Part shown: positions 52,380-61,510 of the stretch, one piece after another
How the letters are laid out: each line of letters starts with the position of its first letter
Numbering within the stretch: position 1 is the stretch's first letter
Source of the DNA: Linum tenue
Taxonomy: Eukaryota > Streptophyta > Magnoliopsida > Malpighiales > Linaceae
NCBI GenBank assembly: GCA_946122785.1
Contig: CAMGYJ010000006.1
Location: forward strand, 65,845,676 to 65,909,675
Direction: 5' to 3'
Length of the DNA stretch: 64,000 nucleotides
The notes under the pieces: generated by a model
Database searches by the model: none
What the model was told of the DNA's origin: nothing
Seen by the model: only the letters and a program-made list of their open reading frames with translations
Translations under genes and position numbers: made by a program

Positions 52380-53359
52380 AAATTCTATTATTGTTTGTGT
52401 TAAGTAGTAGGAGGGTATGAGTAAGCTTTTGAGAACAAACTCACAATGTTCAGTAGCCACTTCATTTTAATTAGTAGGATGGTATGAAACAACTTATTAT
52501 GGTTTGTATTATGACTAAAAGAAATGTTCTGTTTTTTATTATGTTAGCAAATACTTAACATGTGTTCTTAATTCCCAAATTACCACATTTTACCATATGG
52601 TAATGTGTGGTAAATTATGATTACATGTTGTGTTTTGCTTCGTTACCATATGGTAATGTGTGGTAAATTATGGTTTCATGTTGTAAAATAGCAAAAAACC
52701 ATATGTCCAGCTGTCTTTTAGTTTGTTACCATATGGTAATGTATGGTAAATTATGGTTTCATGTTGTAAATAAGCAAAAAACCATAAGTCCTGCTGTGTT
52801 TTAGTTTGTTACCATATGGTAATGTGTGGTAAACTATGGTTTCATGTTTTAAAATGTTGCAAAATAGCAAAAAACCATAAGTCATGCTGTGTTTTAGTTT
52901 GTTACCATATGGTAATGTGTGGTAAACTATGGTTTCATGTTGTAAAATAGCAAAAAAACCATAAGTCCTGCTGTGTTTTAGTTTGTTACCACATTTTACC
53001 ACATGGTAATGCACTGTAAAATCAATTACCACACATACCACTTCCAAAAAATCATATTTTACCACATGGTAAAATCAATTACCACACATTACCACATGGT
53101 AAAATCAAATTACCATAATATACCATATGGTATGGCATGGTAAAATCAATTATAAAACAGAACCTTCACATTCAACTTCCAAACTAGCACATTTTACCAC
53201 CTGGTTTGACATGATAAAATCAAATTACCACATTATACCACATGGTATAACAGTGTAAAATTAATCCAACAAAACCAAAAACCCATCCAAAAGAACAAAA
53301 TAGCTTCAACAACTCAACCAGCATCAACCATTCATTCAGATAATCCTCTAAGAAAACTA
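52380..53359. repeat. Spacer between the convergent genes, where palindrome units change orientation
   Basis: Units at about 52590, 52643, 52726, 52809 and 52902 follow the plus-strand pattern (palindrome then TGTGTGGTAA). From about 52990 to 53250 the units have the reverse order (TTACCACAC... before the palindrome or its TACCACATGGTA variants), matching the minus-strand gene. A perfect 12-mer lies near 53120. Confidence 0.88.
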
Positions 53360-54856
53360 TTACAGCTTCAGCCTTAAACTTTCTTCAACAGCCTTCAAAT
53401 TCTCCTCCTCAAGCCTGCTAGTTTTTCTCTTCTTCTTGCTTACAGCCCTTGCAGCCTCCGCAGCTGGAATTGGTCGTTTCGAAGGCTTGAATGAATCTTT
53501 TTTAGGCTTAAACCCCTTCACTTTTTGAACCGGTACATCATCTATACCAAGATAACAAAAACAAACTACAATCAATGACAGATAACAAAAACAAAAACAA
53601 ACTCTAAACAATTAAAAAAAACTTACTGTCACCGTTAGAAGACGTGCTTGTTCCAGCAGGTTCAGTAATCGATAGGGCTTCACACTTTTTGATCAAATCA
53701 GTCATGAAGGCCATGGCTGATTTATACAAATCATCATCCAATGCAACCCTGCTGATCATTGATGCAGAAACAGCTGACAGATTGAAAAGACGAGAACGGT
53801 ATTTCGATGGACTATCAGTAGACGGAACTTCAAAAGAAAAGTTCCCTCCAGTTTTCGCTGCCCTTGTCCACCGCTTCAAAATCAAACTGCTAGGAATGTG
53901 CTGGAACTTCATATTGCATGTTGTAGACCACAACATATCATATCCCTTAATTTGATGCTTACAGATCATACCACTTGACTCCCACTTACGGCAAGAACAC
54001 TTGATTTCACCGTTTTCAAAATCAACCTTCAACACCCTACTATCCAACCTTGTAAGGTCACCCTCCAATATGAAGACATCAAACAGTCCTACATGTCCTT
54101 CTGGTTCTATCTCCGTATTGGAAAAAATATTATACGCAAGGGATTCCTTGTACTGATCCAGGAAAAACTTGAATATCTTCGGCGTATACACATTAGCAAC
54201 TTGCTTCACAATAGGGCTAGTAGAAAACCGAGAATCAGCCAACCTAGATAAGGCATAGTACTCTTCTTGTTCTTCAGCATCCCTCTTATTATCAAGCATC
54301 CTCTCAAAGTGCACAAAGAACCTACTAACGCTAAACTCTGACTGCAAGTAATGTCGAATATTACTATTGCAGCACTCACTTAGCTGGGTACTCTTCATTC
54401 CCGCACCAAAATGACAATTCACCCAGGCTGAAGACCACTTCGTCCTGACTTTGTAAATGCCCTGTAACCAACTGTGTCCCAAAGGTCCCTTCCCAGGAAA
54501 ACACTTCTCAATCATCTTCTTCCAATTATACTCAAAATCATCCTCATCATCAGCATTATACATCAAATAACTAAGCTCACGAAGGAAGTCAGAGTCACAC
54601 AAACTTCCCAGATTAACAACTGCATTCTGAGCAATATGCCATGTACACAACCCATGAAAACAATCTGGGAAAACAGACCTTATACCAGCAGCAATTGCAG
54701 CAGCCTGGTCAGTAAACATTGATAACGGTCTCACACCTCCCATGCATTTCAAAAACTGATCGAAAAGTCATTCAAATGTTGCTGTTGTTTCATCATAGAG
54801 AAGAGCAGCCGCAAAGACAGTCAGTTGGTGATGATTGTTGAAACCAACAAACAAAG

Positions 54857-55373
54857 CTACATAAACATAACAAAATGTGAGTAAAAACAATTCTACCAAC
54901 ACATACCATGTGGTAAAAGGTACGAATAACAATAATACCAACCCATACCATATGGTAAAGACTCATACCATGTGGTAAAGACTTCTAAGAACAAAAAAAA
55001 AAAACAATCCACAGCAGACTACCATATAGTACACACTTCTAACAACGCAAAAAACCTTGTTACCAACCCATACCATATGGTAAAAAACTTTTAAGCACAA
55101 AAACCACCTCAAATAACCTTGTTACCAACACATACCATATGGTAAAATACTTTTAAGAACAAAAACCACCTCAAATAACCTTGTTACCAACACATACCAT
55201 ATGGTAAAAGACTTCTAAGCACAAAAACCACCTCAAATAACCTTATTACCAACACATACCATATGGTAAAATACATTTAAGAACAAAAAAAAAAAAACAT
55301 GATACAGAATGATAATAATAATACTCATACAAACTAACAAACACAATAATAAACAACAAACTAGAAAACATAC
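54857..55373 (-). repeat. Palindrome array in a transposase intron (five units)
   Basis: TACCATATGGTA lies near 54946, 55071, 55133, 55195 and 55257, the last four 62 bp apart, plus TACCATGTGGTA variants at 54904 and 54967. On the minus strand each is followed by TGTGTTGGTAA, the same asymmetric unit as in the ULP1-like gene. Confidence 0.92.
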
Positions 55374-56174
55374 CTAGTGGCCGATACTCTTTGTTAGTCC
55401 GGTAAGTAGTATCAAAACTAATTGAATCACCAAAATAATGATAATCCATCCTCATCTTCCCATCTGCCCAAAAAATACTAGCAATGTTCTCTTCAACATC
55501 AACCTCCACCTCATGAAAGAACCCAGGATCCAGCTGTGCTTGACGTCTAAAGTATTCAAGCAATGCAGTCGCATCACCATACTCCATTGATGACGTCCTA
55601 ACCGTTCGCAGATGGTTCTTCAAATCATTCTTTGTGAACCCAACAAACTTCCTACCACCACCAGCCCTACTAATTGCATTATACGAAGAAGTCACACCAA
55701 TACCAGCAGCATCATTCACCTCTGCCAGCATCTTATACACAGGAGCCATTCGTCTGCTGGATCTCACATAGTGACGCAGAGACTCAGGAATCATGTCATG
55801 GTTGTGCACATTATACCAACGATAGATCTTGTAGCATTTAAACTCTTTAAACCACCTCAGTCGTATATAAGCACCATTACATCCACCCCTGAGTTCTGGA
55901 ACATTACGAACACGAACTGTCGTATCAACAACACCTGCATTATCAGGGTTATTCTCGCTACCTCTTTTCCAACCTTCCTTATTGCAACAATACTTGATAT
56001 AATATACAGCTGAAGAACCACCATTGAGTTTCGGACACGCTGATTGGTTATAAATCCTCACACCAAAACCTTCATGATTCCCATAATCAACATAAAAATT
56101 ATATGCATCATCTGGTGTATTGAACTCTAAGTCCTTCCAAGAATCACGAACAGTAGGATCTATACCATTGAAAC

Positions 56175-57063
56175 CTACAAACATTATGAAACAACATATT
56201 AAATGTATACCAATAATTACAGCCATGATACACGAGTTACCACCATAGTATGGCATGGTAAAATCAAACTACAACACTATACCACATGGTATGGCATGGT
56301 AAAATCAATTATCACACACAACCCTCACATTTAACTTCCTAATTACCACATTTTACCACATGGTAATGTACTGTAAAATCAATTACCACATGATAAAGGC
56401 ATGGTAAAATCAAATTACCACCCTATACCATATGGTATGGCATGGTAAAATCAAACTACCACACTATACAACATGGTATGGCATGGTAAAATCAAATTAC
56501 CACACTATACCATATGGTATGGCATGGTAAAATCAACTATCACACAGAATCCTCAAGTTTAACTTCCTAATTACCACATTTTACCACATGGTAATCTACT
56601 GTAAAATCAATTACCACATGATAAAGGCATGGTAAAATCAAATTACCACCCTATACCATATGGTATGGCATGGTAAAATCAAACTACCACACTATACAAC
56701 ATGGTATGGCATGGTAAAATCAAATTACCACACTATACCATATGGTATGGCATGGTAAAATCAACTATCACACAGAATTCTCAAGTTTAACTTCCTAATT
56801 ACCACATTTTACCACATGGTAATCTACTGTAAAATCAATTACCACATGATAAGGCATGGTAAAATCAAATTACCACACTATACCATATGGTATGGCATGG
56901 TAAAATCAATTATCACACAGAAACATCACATTTAACTTCCTAATTACCACATTTTACCACATGATAATGTACTATAAAATCAATTACCACATGATAAGGC
57001 ATAGTAAAATCAAATTACGACACTATACAAACTTCAATAAACAAACAAATTTGCATATCTTAC
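56175..57063 (-). repeat. Palindrome array in the first transposase intron, with 228-bp higher-order repeats
   Basis: Perfect cores lie near 56426, 56508, 56654, 56736 and 56881, among many TACCACATGGTA and TACAACATGGTA variants. The phrase aattaccacattttaccac restarts at 56341, 56569, 56797 and 56942, giving two full 228-bp repeats and a shorter one. On the minus strand the units keep the order palindrome, AGTGTGGTAA. Confidence 0.92.
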
Positions 57064-57400
57064 CTCCTGATTCACCAGAGTTAGCTGAATGATCAAATCC
57101 AAGATCAATAGATGAAGAAGCAGTTCCAACAGCACTAGATGAAGAACCAGATCCTACAACGCTGGTTGAAGAACCAGATCTATCAATTGGAACAACATCG
57201 CCACAATTTACGTTACTCATCTCACCAGAATACTGCCAAAACACCAAAACACAAAGAACATAACACATGAACAAGCTCGATTAGCTAAACATAAACAAGC
57301 TCGACTAGCAGCAATCAAAAACCTCCAACGAAACCAGAGATCAACAGAAAACTCGATTAGCTAAACAGAAAGAATCAAAAAAACTAATATCTAACCTCGT

Positions 57401-57660
57401 CGTCGATCAATTATGGAGAATCAGAAAAGATTCGCCGTCCCCTGTTTCGCAGCCGCTGCTCGCAATTTCTCTCTACAAAAACCGAATCCAACTCGCGCAC
57501 ACGTCGATCAATTATGGAGAATCAGAAAGCTCGATTCGAAGCTGCTGCTCGCAGTTTCTATCGCCGTCGATCAACAATGGAGAATCGCCGTCCTTATTTC
57601 TCAGCTGCTGCTCCCCCTGCTCGTAGTTTCTCTCTCCAAAATCCGAATCCAACTCGCGCA
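57401..57660 (-). repeat. Three diverged direct repeats in the 5' leader of the transposase gene
   Basis: cgtcgatcaa(t/c)(t/a)atggagaatc starts at 57401, 57502 and 57565. Related tails (ctgctgctcgcagtttct, aatccgaatccaactcgcgc) follow each copy. The repeats sit between the likely transcription start and the 5'-UTR intron. Confidence 0.8.
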
Positions 57661-57788
57661 CAGAAAAGATTTGCAACGGACAAAGAGGGAAAGTCATTTA
57701 ATTCAAATATAAAATATCGGACAAAAATGCCCCTGACCGTGGACAAAAAACCCCGCATCAATCACAGCCACAAGATCCGTCCCGCCAA

Positions 57789-57854
57789 GATCGACGGTCC
57801 CTATGTGGTTACTCACGGGTGAGTAACAAAGGGTTACTCACCCTATCCTAAGCC
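57789..57854 (-). repeat. Right terminal inverted repeat of the MULE
   Basis: Read inward from 57854: GGCTTAGGAT, GTGAGTAACC, then a small hairpin-like GTTACTCACCCGTGAGTAAC, then GACCGTCGATC. The word order matches the left end. The target duplication TCTTCAAGG follows at 57855-57863. Confidence 0.75.
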
Positions 57855-58026
57855 TCTTCAAGGCGCCAAATGATAGAGCCGAATCGGCCCAGATTCATGT
57901 TTGAGGCCCAATCTTTCTACAAAATTGTAGCCAGTAAATTAAGTTAGAACTACCCTCGGAAAACATAAACAGCTTTCAGAGCCTGAACCAGAACCAGAAC
58001 CAGTGACCACATCCAAACCCGCAAAA
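57855..58026 (+). promoter_or_regulatory. Right target duplication and remaining LDL1 promoter
   Basis: Only about 160 bp of pre-insertion sequence precede the LDL1 ATG. They contain two site-II-like words (cggccca near 57885, aggcccaa near 57905). Any LDL1 transcription start further upstream would now lie in the transposon. Confidence 0.55.
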
Positions 58027-60393
58027 ATGGAGACCGCGACGGAGCCTCCTTCCGTTCCAGCTTCCGATGCCGCCGGCGGTGGCCGCTCTTCCCCTTCAAC
58101 GGAAGCCACACCGTCCCCAACTCTACCCAGAACGCGCCCCGCCACCGCAGAAAACTTTGAAGACCTCATTGTGGAGTCCCAAGATGAAGCCTCCGACCCG
58201 GCCCTGCCACTTACCGTTAATCCCGCCGACGAACAACCCGCCCCGCCGCGGAAGCGGCGCCGCCGGAAGCGATTCTTCACGGAGCTCAACACCGCCAACC
58301 CTTCTCGGTACCGTTTACCGGGAGGCCGATCCAAGGAACTCGACGTCGAAGCCTTAATTGCAATCTCGGTAGGGTTCCCCGCCGATTCCCTCACGGAGGA
58401 AGAAATCGAAGCCAATGTCGTCTCCAGAATCGGAGGCGCCGAGCAATCCAACTACGTGATCGTTCGCAACCACATCTTAGCTCGCTGGAGGTCCAATGTC
58501 TCCGAGTGGCTGACTCGCGAGCAAGCTCGCGAGTCCATTCGGACGGAACACCGAAACCTAGTCGATTCCGCTTACGATTTCTTGCTCGAACACGGCTACA
58601 TCAATTTCGGAGTCTCCCCCGCCATTACAGAAGCTCAGTCGAAGCTGAACCCGGGAAAAGAAATCGCGAATGTCATCATTGTGGGGGCCGGATTCGCCGG
58701 TTTAGTTGCGGCAAGGCAACTCACAGCCATGGGATTCAAAGTCGTGATCTTAGAAGCCCGATCTCGACCCGGCGGCCGAGTCAAGACTATGAAATTAAAG
58801 GGCGATGGAGTGGAAGCATCGGCTGATGTTGGCGGGAGTGTAATCACAGGGATAAACGGCAACCCACTGGGAGTTCTCGCAAGGCAATTGGGGCTTCCAC
58901 TTCACAAGGTAAGAGACATTTGCCCTTTGTATCTACCAAATGGAAAGCCTGTGAATCCCGAGATAGACACCAAAGTGGAAGCTTCTTTCAACAAGTTGCT
59001 AGATAGGGTCTGTAAGCTTAGACAAGCCATGATAGACGAAGTGAAATCAGCTGATGTTAACTTGGGAACAGCATTAGAAGCATTTAGGCATGCTTATAAG
59101 GTGGCTGAGGATCACGAGGAACGAATGCTGTTGAACTGGCACCTAGCAAATCTCGAATATGCAAATGCTTCGTTGATGTCGAACTTATCAATGGCCTATT
59201 GGGATCAGGATGATCCGTACGAGATGGGTGGTGACCACTGCTTCATTCCAGGTGGAAATGAGACGTTCATTAAGGAACTTGCAAAAGGCCTTCCGATTTT
59301 CTATAACCGGGTGGTGGAGAGCATTCGATATGGTGCTGATGGTGCCCTTGTCTATAGCAATGGCCAAGAATTTCGTGGTGACATGGTACTATGCACGGTT
59401 CCATTAGGCGTGCTGAAAAAGGGCAGAATCGAGTTTGTGCCCGAGCTTCCGCAGAGGAAGAAGGATGCTATTCAGAGGCTAGGGTTCGGGATGTTGAATA
59501 AAGTGGCCTTGTTGTTTCCTCACGATTTCTGGGGAGGAGAGATCGATACATTCGGCCATTTGACCGAAGATTCCGCCATGAGAGGTGAGTTTTTCCTAAT
59601 CTACAGCTATTCATCGGTTTCGGGTGGTCCACTCTTGATAGCACTTGTTGCTGGTGATGCTGCGGTTCAGTTCGAGACCATGTCACCAGTGCAATCGGTC
59701 AGAAAGGTGATGGGAATTTTAAGGGGGATCTTCCACCCCAAAGGGATTGTGGTTCCTGATCCAGTTCAATCGGTTTGTACTCGATGGGGTCAAGATTGCT
59801 TCAGTCACGGGGTGTATTCCTACGTGGCGGTTGGATCGTCTGGGGACGATTACGATGTGTTAGCTGAGAGTGTTGGAGATGGAAGAGTGTTTTTTGCAGG
59901 GGAAGCGACTAATAAACAGTATCCTGCAACTATGCATGGAGCTTTCTTGAGTGGGATGAGAGAGGCTGCCAACATACTCAGAGTCGCCAAGAAGCGATCT
60001 TTGGCTCAAACTACCAAACCTATTGAAGAACTCTGTGGTGCCAACGAGCTGGATGAGCTATACGAGAAGCCTGATCTTCTTTTTGGTGGGTTCTCAGTTT
60101 TGTTTGATCCTAGGTCGAGCAACGATGACCATGATTCGAGATGTTTGTTGAGGGTCAAGATCACGGGAGGAGAATCGGGGGTTGATTCGGTTAGTTTGTA
60201 TGGGCTGGTTTCGAGGGGGCAGGCGATTGAGCTGAGTGAGATTGATGGTGGTGATGATGGTAAGAAGCGGCTGGAAACGTTGAGCGACAAGTTTGGAGTT
60301 CGGTTAGTTGGGAGGAAAGGGTTGCCTAATGAGGGAGAGTCTCTTATTGCAGAGATCAAGGCAGCAAGATCTGAAATGGATGTAGGAAATTGA
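58027..60393 (+). CDS. LDL1: Lysine-specific histone demethylase 1 homologue (LDL1), intronless
   Basis: This is a nuclear FAD-dependent amine oxidase that removes methyl groups from histone H3 lysine 4; plant LDL1 acts in flowering-time repression of FLC-type genes. It encodes 788 aa. A disordered, basic N-terminus (P-P-R-K-R-R-R-R-K-R) leads to the SWIRM domain at about residues 100-197. The FAD-binding GxGxxG site (V-I-I-V-G-A-G-F-A-G-L) is near 220. The amine-oxidase domain contains G-G-D-H-C-F-I-P-G-G-N, the lysine of F-G-M-L-N-K-V and the closing F-F-A-G-E-A-T-N motif. The single exon agrees with LDL1 in other plants. The frame extends upstream through a GTG at 58003, but the first ATG is at 58027. 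Confidence 0.95.
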   Translation: METATEPPSVPASDAAGGGRSSPSTEATPSPTLPRTRPATAENFEDLIVESQDEASDPALPLTVNPADEQPAPPRKRRRRKRFFTELNTANPSRYRLPGGRSKELDVEALIAISVGFPADSLTEEEIEANVVSRIGGAEQSNYVIVRNHILARWRSNVSEWLTREQARESIRTEHRNLVDSAYDFLLEHGYINFGVSPAITEAQSKLNPGKEIANVIIVGAGFAGLVAARQLTAMGFKVVILEARSRPGGRVKTMKLKGDGVEASADVGGSVITGINGNPLGVLARQLGLPLHKVRDICPLYLPNGKPVNPEIDTKVEASFNKLLDRVCKLRQAMIDEVKSADVNLGTALEAFRHAYKVAEDHEERMLLNWHLANLEYANASLMSNLSMAYWDQDDPYEMGGDHCFIPGGNETFIKELAKGLPIFYNRVVESIRYGADGALVYSNGQEFRGDMVLCTVPLGVLKKGRIEFVPELPQRKKDAIQRLGFGMLNKVALLFPHDFWGGEIDTFGHLTEDSAMRGEFFLIYSYSSVSGGPLLIALVAGDAAVQFETMSPVQSVRKVMGILRGIFHPKGIVVPDPVQSVCTRWGQDCFSHGVYSYVAVGSSGDDYDVLAESVGDGRVFFAGEATNKQYPATMHGAFLSGMREAANILRVAKKRSLAQTTKPIEELCGANELDELYEKPDLLFGGFSVLFDPRSSNDDHDSRCLLRVKITGGESGVDSVSLYGLVSRGQAIELSEIDGGDDGKKRLETLSDKFGVRLVGRKGLPNEGESLIAEIKAARSEMDVGN

Positions 60394-60560
60394 GGTTAAT
60401 GTACTGGTGTTAAGCTTATTGAACGTGGATTAGATGGTCGTTGTCCGAATTTGTTAAGAGATATTTTGCTAATCCATTTTTGCTTAATCCTGTTTGGATT
60501 GATGTCTAGCTTAAGACTTTAGTTGAACTACATCGTGTGAAGCTCAGCTAGGACTAGGAG

Positions 60561-61207
60561 TAGGGATGGCAATGGGTCGGGTTTTGCCAAATCCAAACCA
60601 ATGGGTTTATCCATGAAAAAAATCCGGGGTAAAACCGACTGGGTTTGAAAAACTCAAACCCAACCCGCTGGGTATTCGCGGGTTCATGGGTACCCACGGG
60701 TGTTTGTCGTAAAAAATTTACAATAATAAGTTCCTATCAAAATTAAAGTCAAATATCAATCTCTCAATACAAATTATCCATATTTAAAACACCATTCTAG
60801 AAAATTCAAGTAAATCACAAAATAACTATACAAATTGTTCAACACCAATCTAGAAAACTCAAGAAAATTGAAGCAAATCATAAATTATCCATAAATAACA
60901 TGATTAATTGAAAGCTTCTTAGATAACATCAACTTCATTCTTCACAATTAGAAAGAAAAAATTAGACATGTCTCTACAAACATAAATAAGATTAGTTGTT
61001 TAGAATATTAAATATACAAAAATATTAATTATATCGGTGTGGACGGGTACCCATGGGTCGGGTTTGCCTAAATCCAAACCCAACCCGGTGAATAGTGAAC
61101 GGGTTTAAATCCAAACCCGACCCAAAACCCGTCAACACCGATTTTACCTGCATTGACCGGGTTGGTCGGGTGGGTACCCGTGGGTTCGGGTTTTGTTGTC
61201 ATCCCTA
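60561..61207. mobile_element. Non-autonomous hAT-type element (MITE) with exact 8-bp target duplication
   Basis: The ends TAGGGATGGCAA and TTGTCATCCCTA are inverted repeats with one mismatch. The flanks ACTAGGAG at 60553-60560 and 61208-61215 are identical. Subterminal regions are rich in gggt(c/t)gggt and accca words (60570-60710, 61040-61200). The AT-rich middle (60711-61035) has no coding capacity. Confidence 0.9.
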
Positions 61208-61454
61208 ACTAGGAGCGCATGATCCTTGAACATTTCTGTAGGTAGATCATGGAGTGAACTTCTAAATATGATGAGAAGTAGAGGTGACAAATGGATTGGA
61301 TTGGTGGATTCATGAATTGGATCAAATAATTGGTAGATTGGATCATGGATTTAAGTGACACCTAAATATTGAATCAATATGTAAATTTTGAAAAATTTAA
61401 GTACTACAATGCTATAATAAAAAATTTATGCAACAAAACGTATTTTTTCAATGA

Positions 61455-61501
<47 letters not shown>

Positions 61502-61502
61502 A
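61455..61502 (+). repeat. (TATC)12 microsatellite
   Basis: Twelve uninterrupted tatc units lie directly before the first copy of the diverged repeat at 61511. Confidence 0.95.
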
Positions 61503-61510
61503 CATAATAT

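Larger units (their letters stand above)
53360..57220 (-). pseudogene. FAR1/FRS-type (Mutator-like) transposase with one premature TGA
   Basis: Exons 57220-57064, 56174-55374, 54856-53627 and 53541-53360 join in phase over 790 codons. A 5'-UTR intron is likely at 57395-57233. The order is: serine-rich N-terminus; FAR1 DNA-binding domain (F-N-T-P-D-D-A-Y-N-F-Y-V-D-Y, G-F-G-V-R); MULE transposase core with S-F-D-T-T-Y-R-T-N (first catalytic Asp) and F-T-D-Q-A-A-A-I (second); and a SWIM zinc finger (C-S-C-R-K-W-x5-I-C-K-H). A lysine/arginine-rich, probably nuclear-targeting C-terminus follows. A TGA at 54768-54770 replaces the tryptophan expected in this motif (E-x-L-F-D-Q-F-L). All other exons and splice sites look intact. 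Domesticated FRS genes encode transcription factors, but the flanking element structure supports a transposase. Confidence 0.87.
46713..57854. mobile_element. 11.1-kb Mutator-like (FAR1-type) DNA transposon carrying a ULP1-like gene and a transposase gene
   Basis: The element is bounded by an exact 9-bp duplication and begins GGTCCGGATCC; the other end reads GGCTTAGGAT on the opposite strand. The imperfect terminal inverted repeats share GG, GGAT, two AGTAACC words and CCGTC-ATC in the same order over about 66 bp. Two multi-exon genes converge: ULP1-like (+, 48016-52379) and FAR1/FRS-like transposase (-, 57220-53360). Their long introns and the spacer hold about 40 copies of TTACCATATGGTAA. 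ULP1-bearing MULEs are known in several plants, so the gene cargo has precedent. I do not know of the palindrome array as a described feature. Confidence 0.9.

Noticed and set aside
47263..57010. Palindrome read as a MADS-box CArG site
   Set aside because: CCATATGG has only four A/T bases between CC and GG; a CArG box needs six. The match is incidental.
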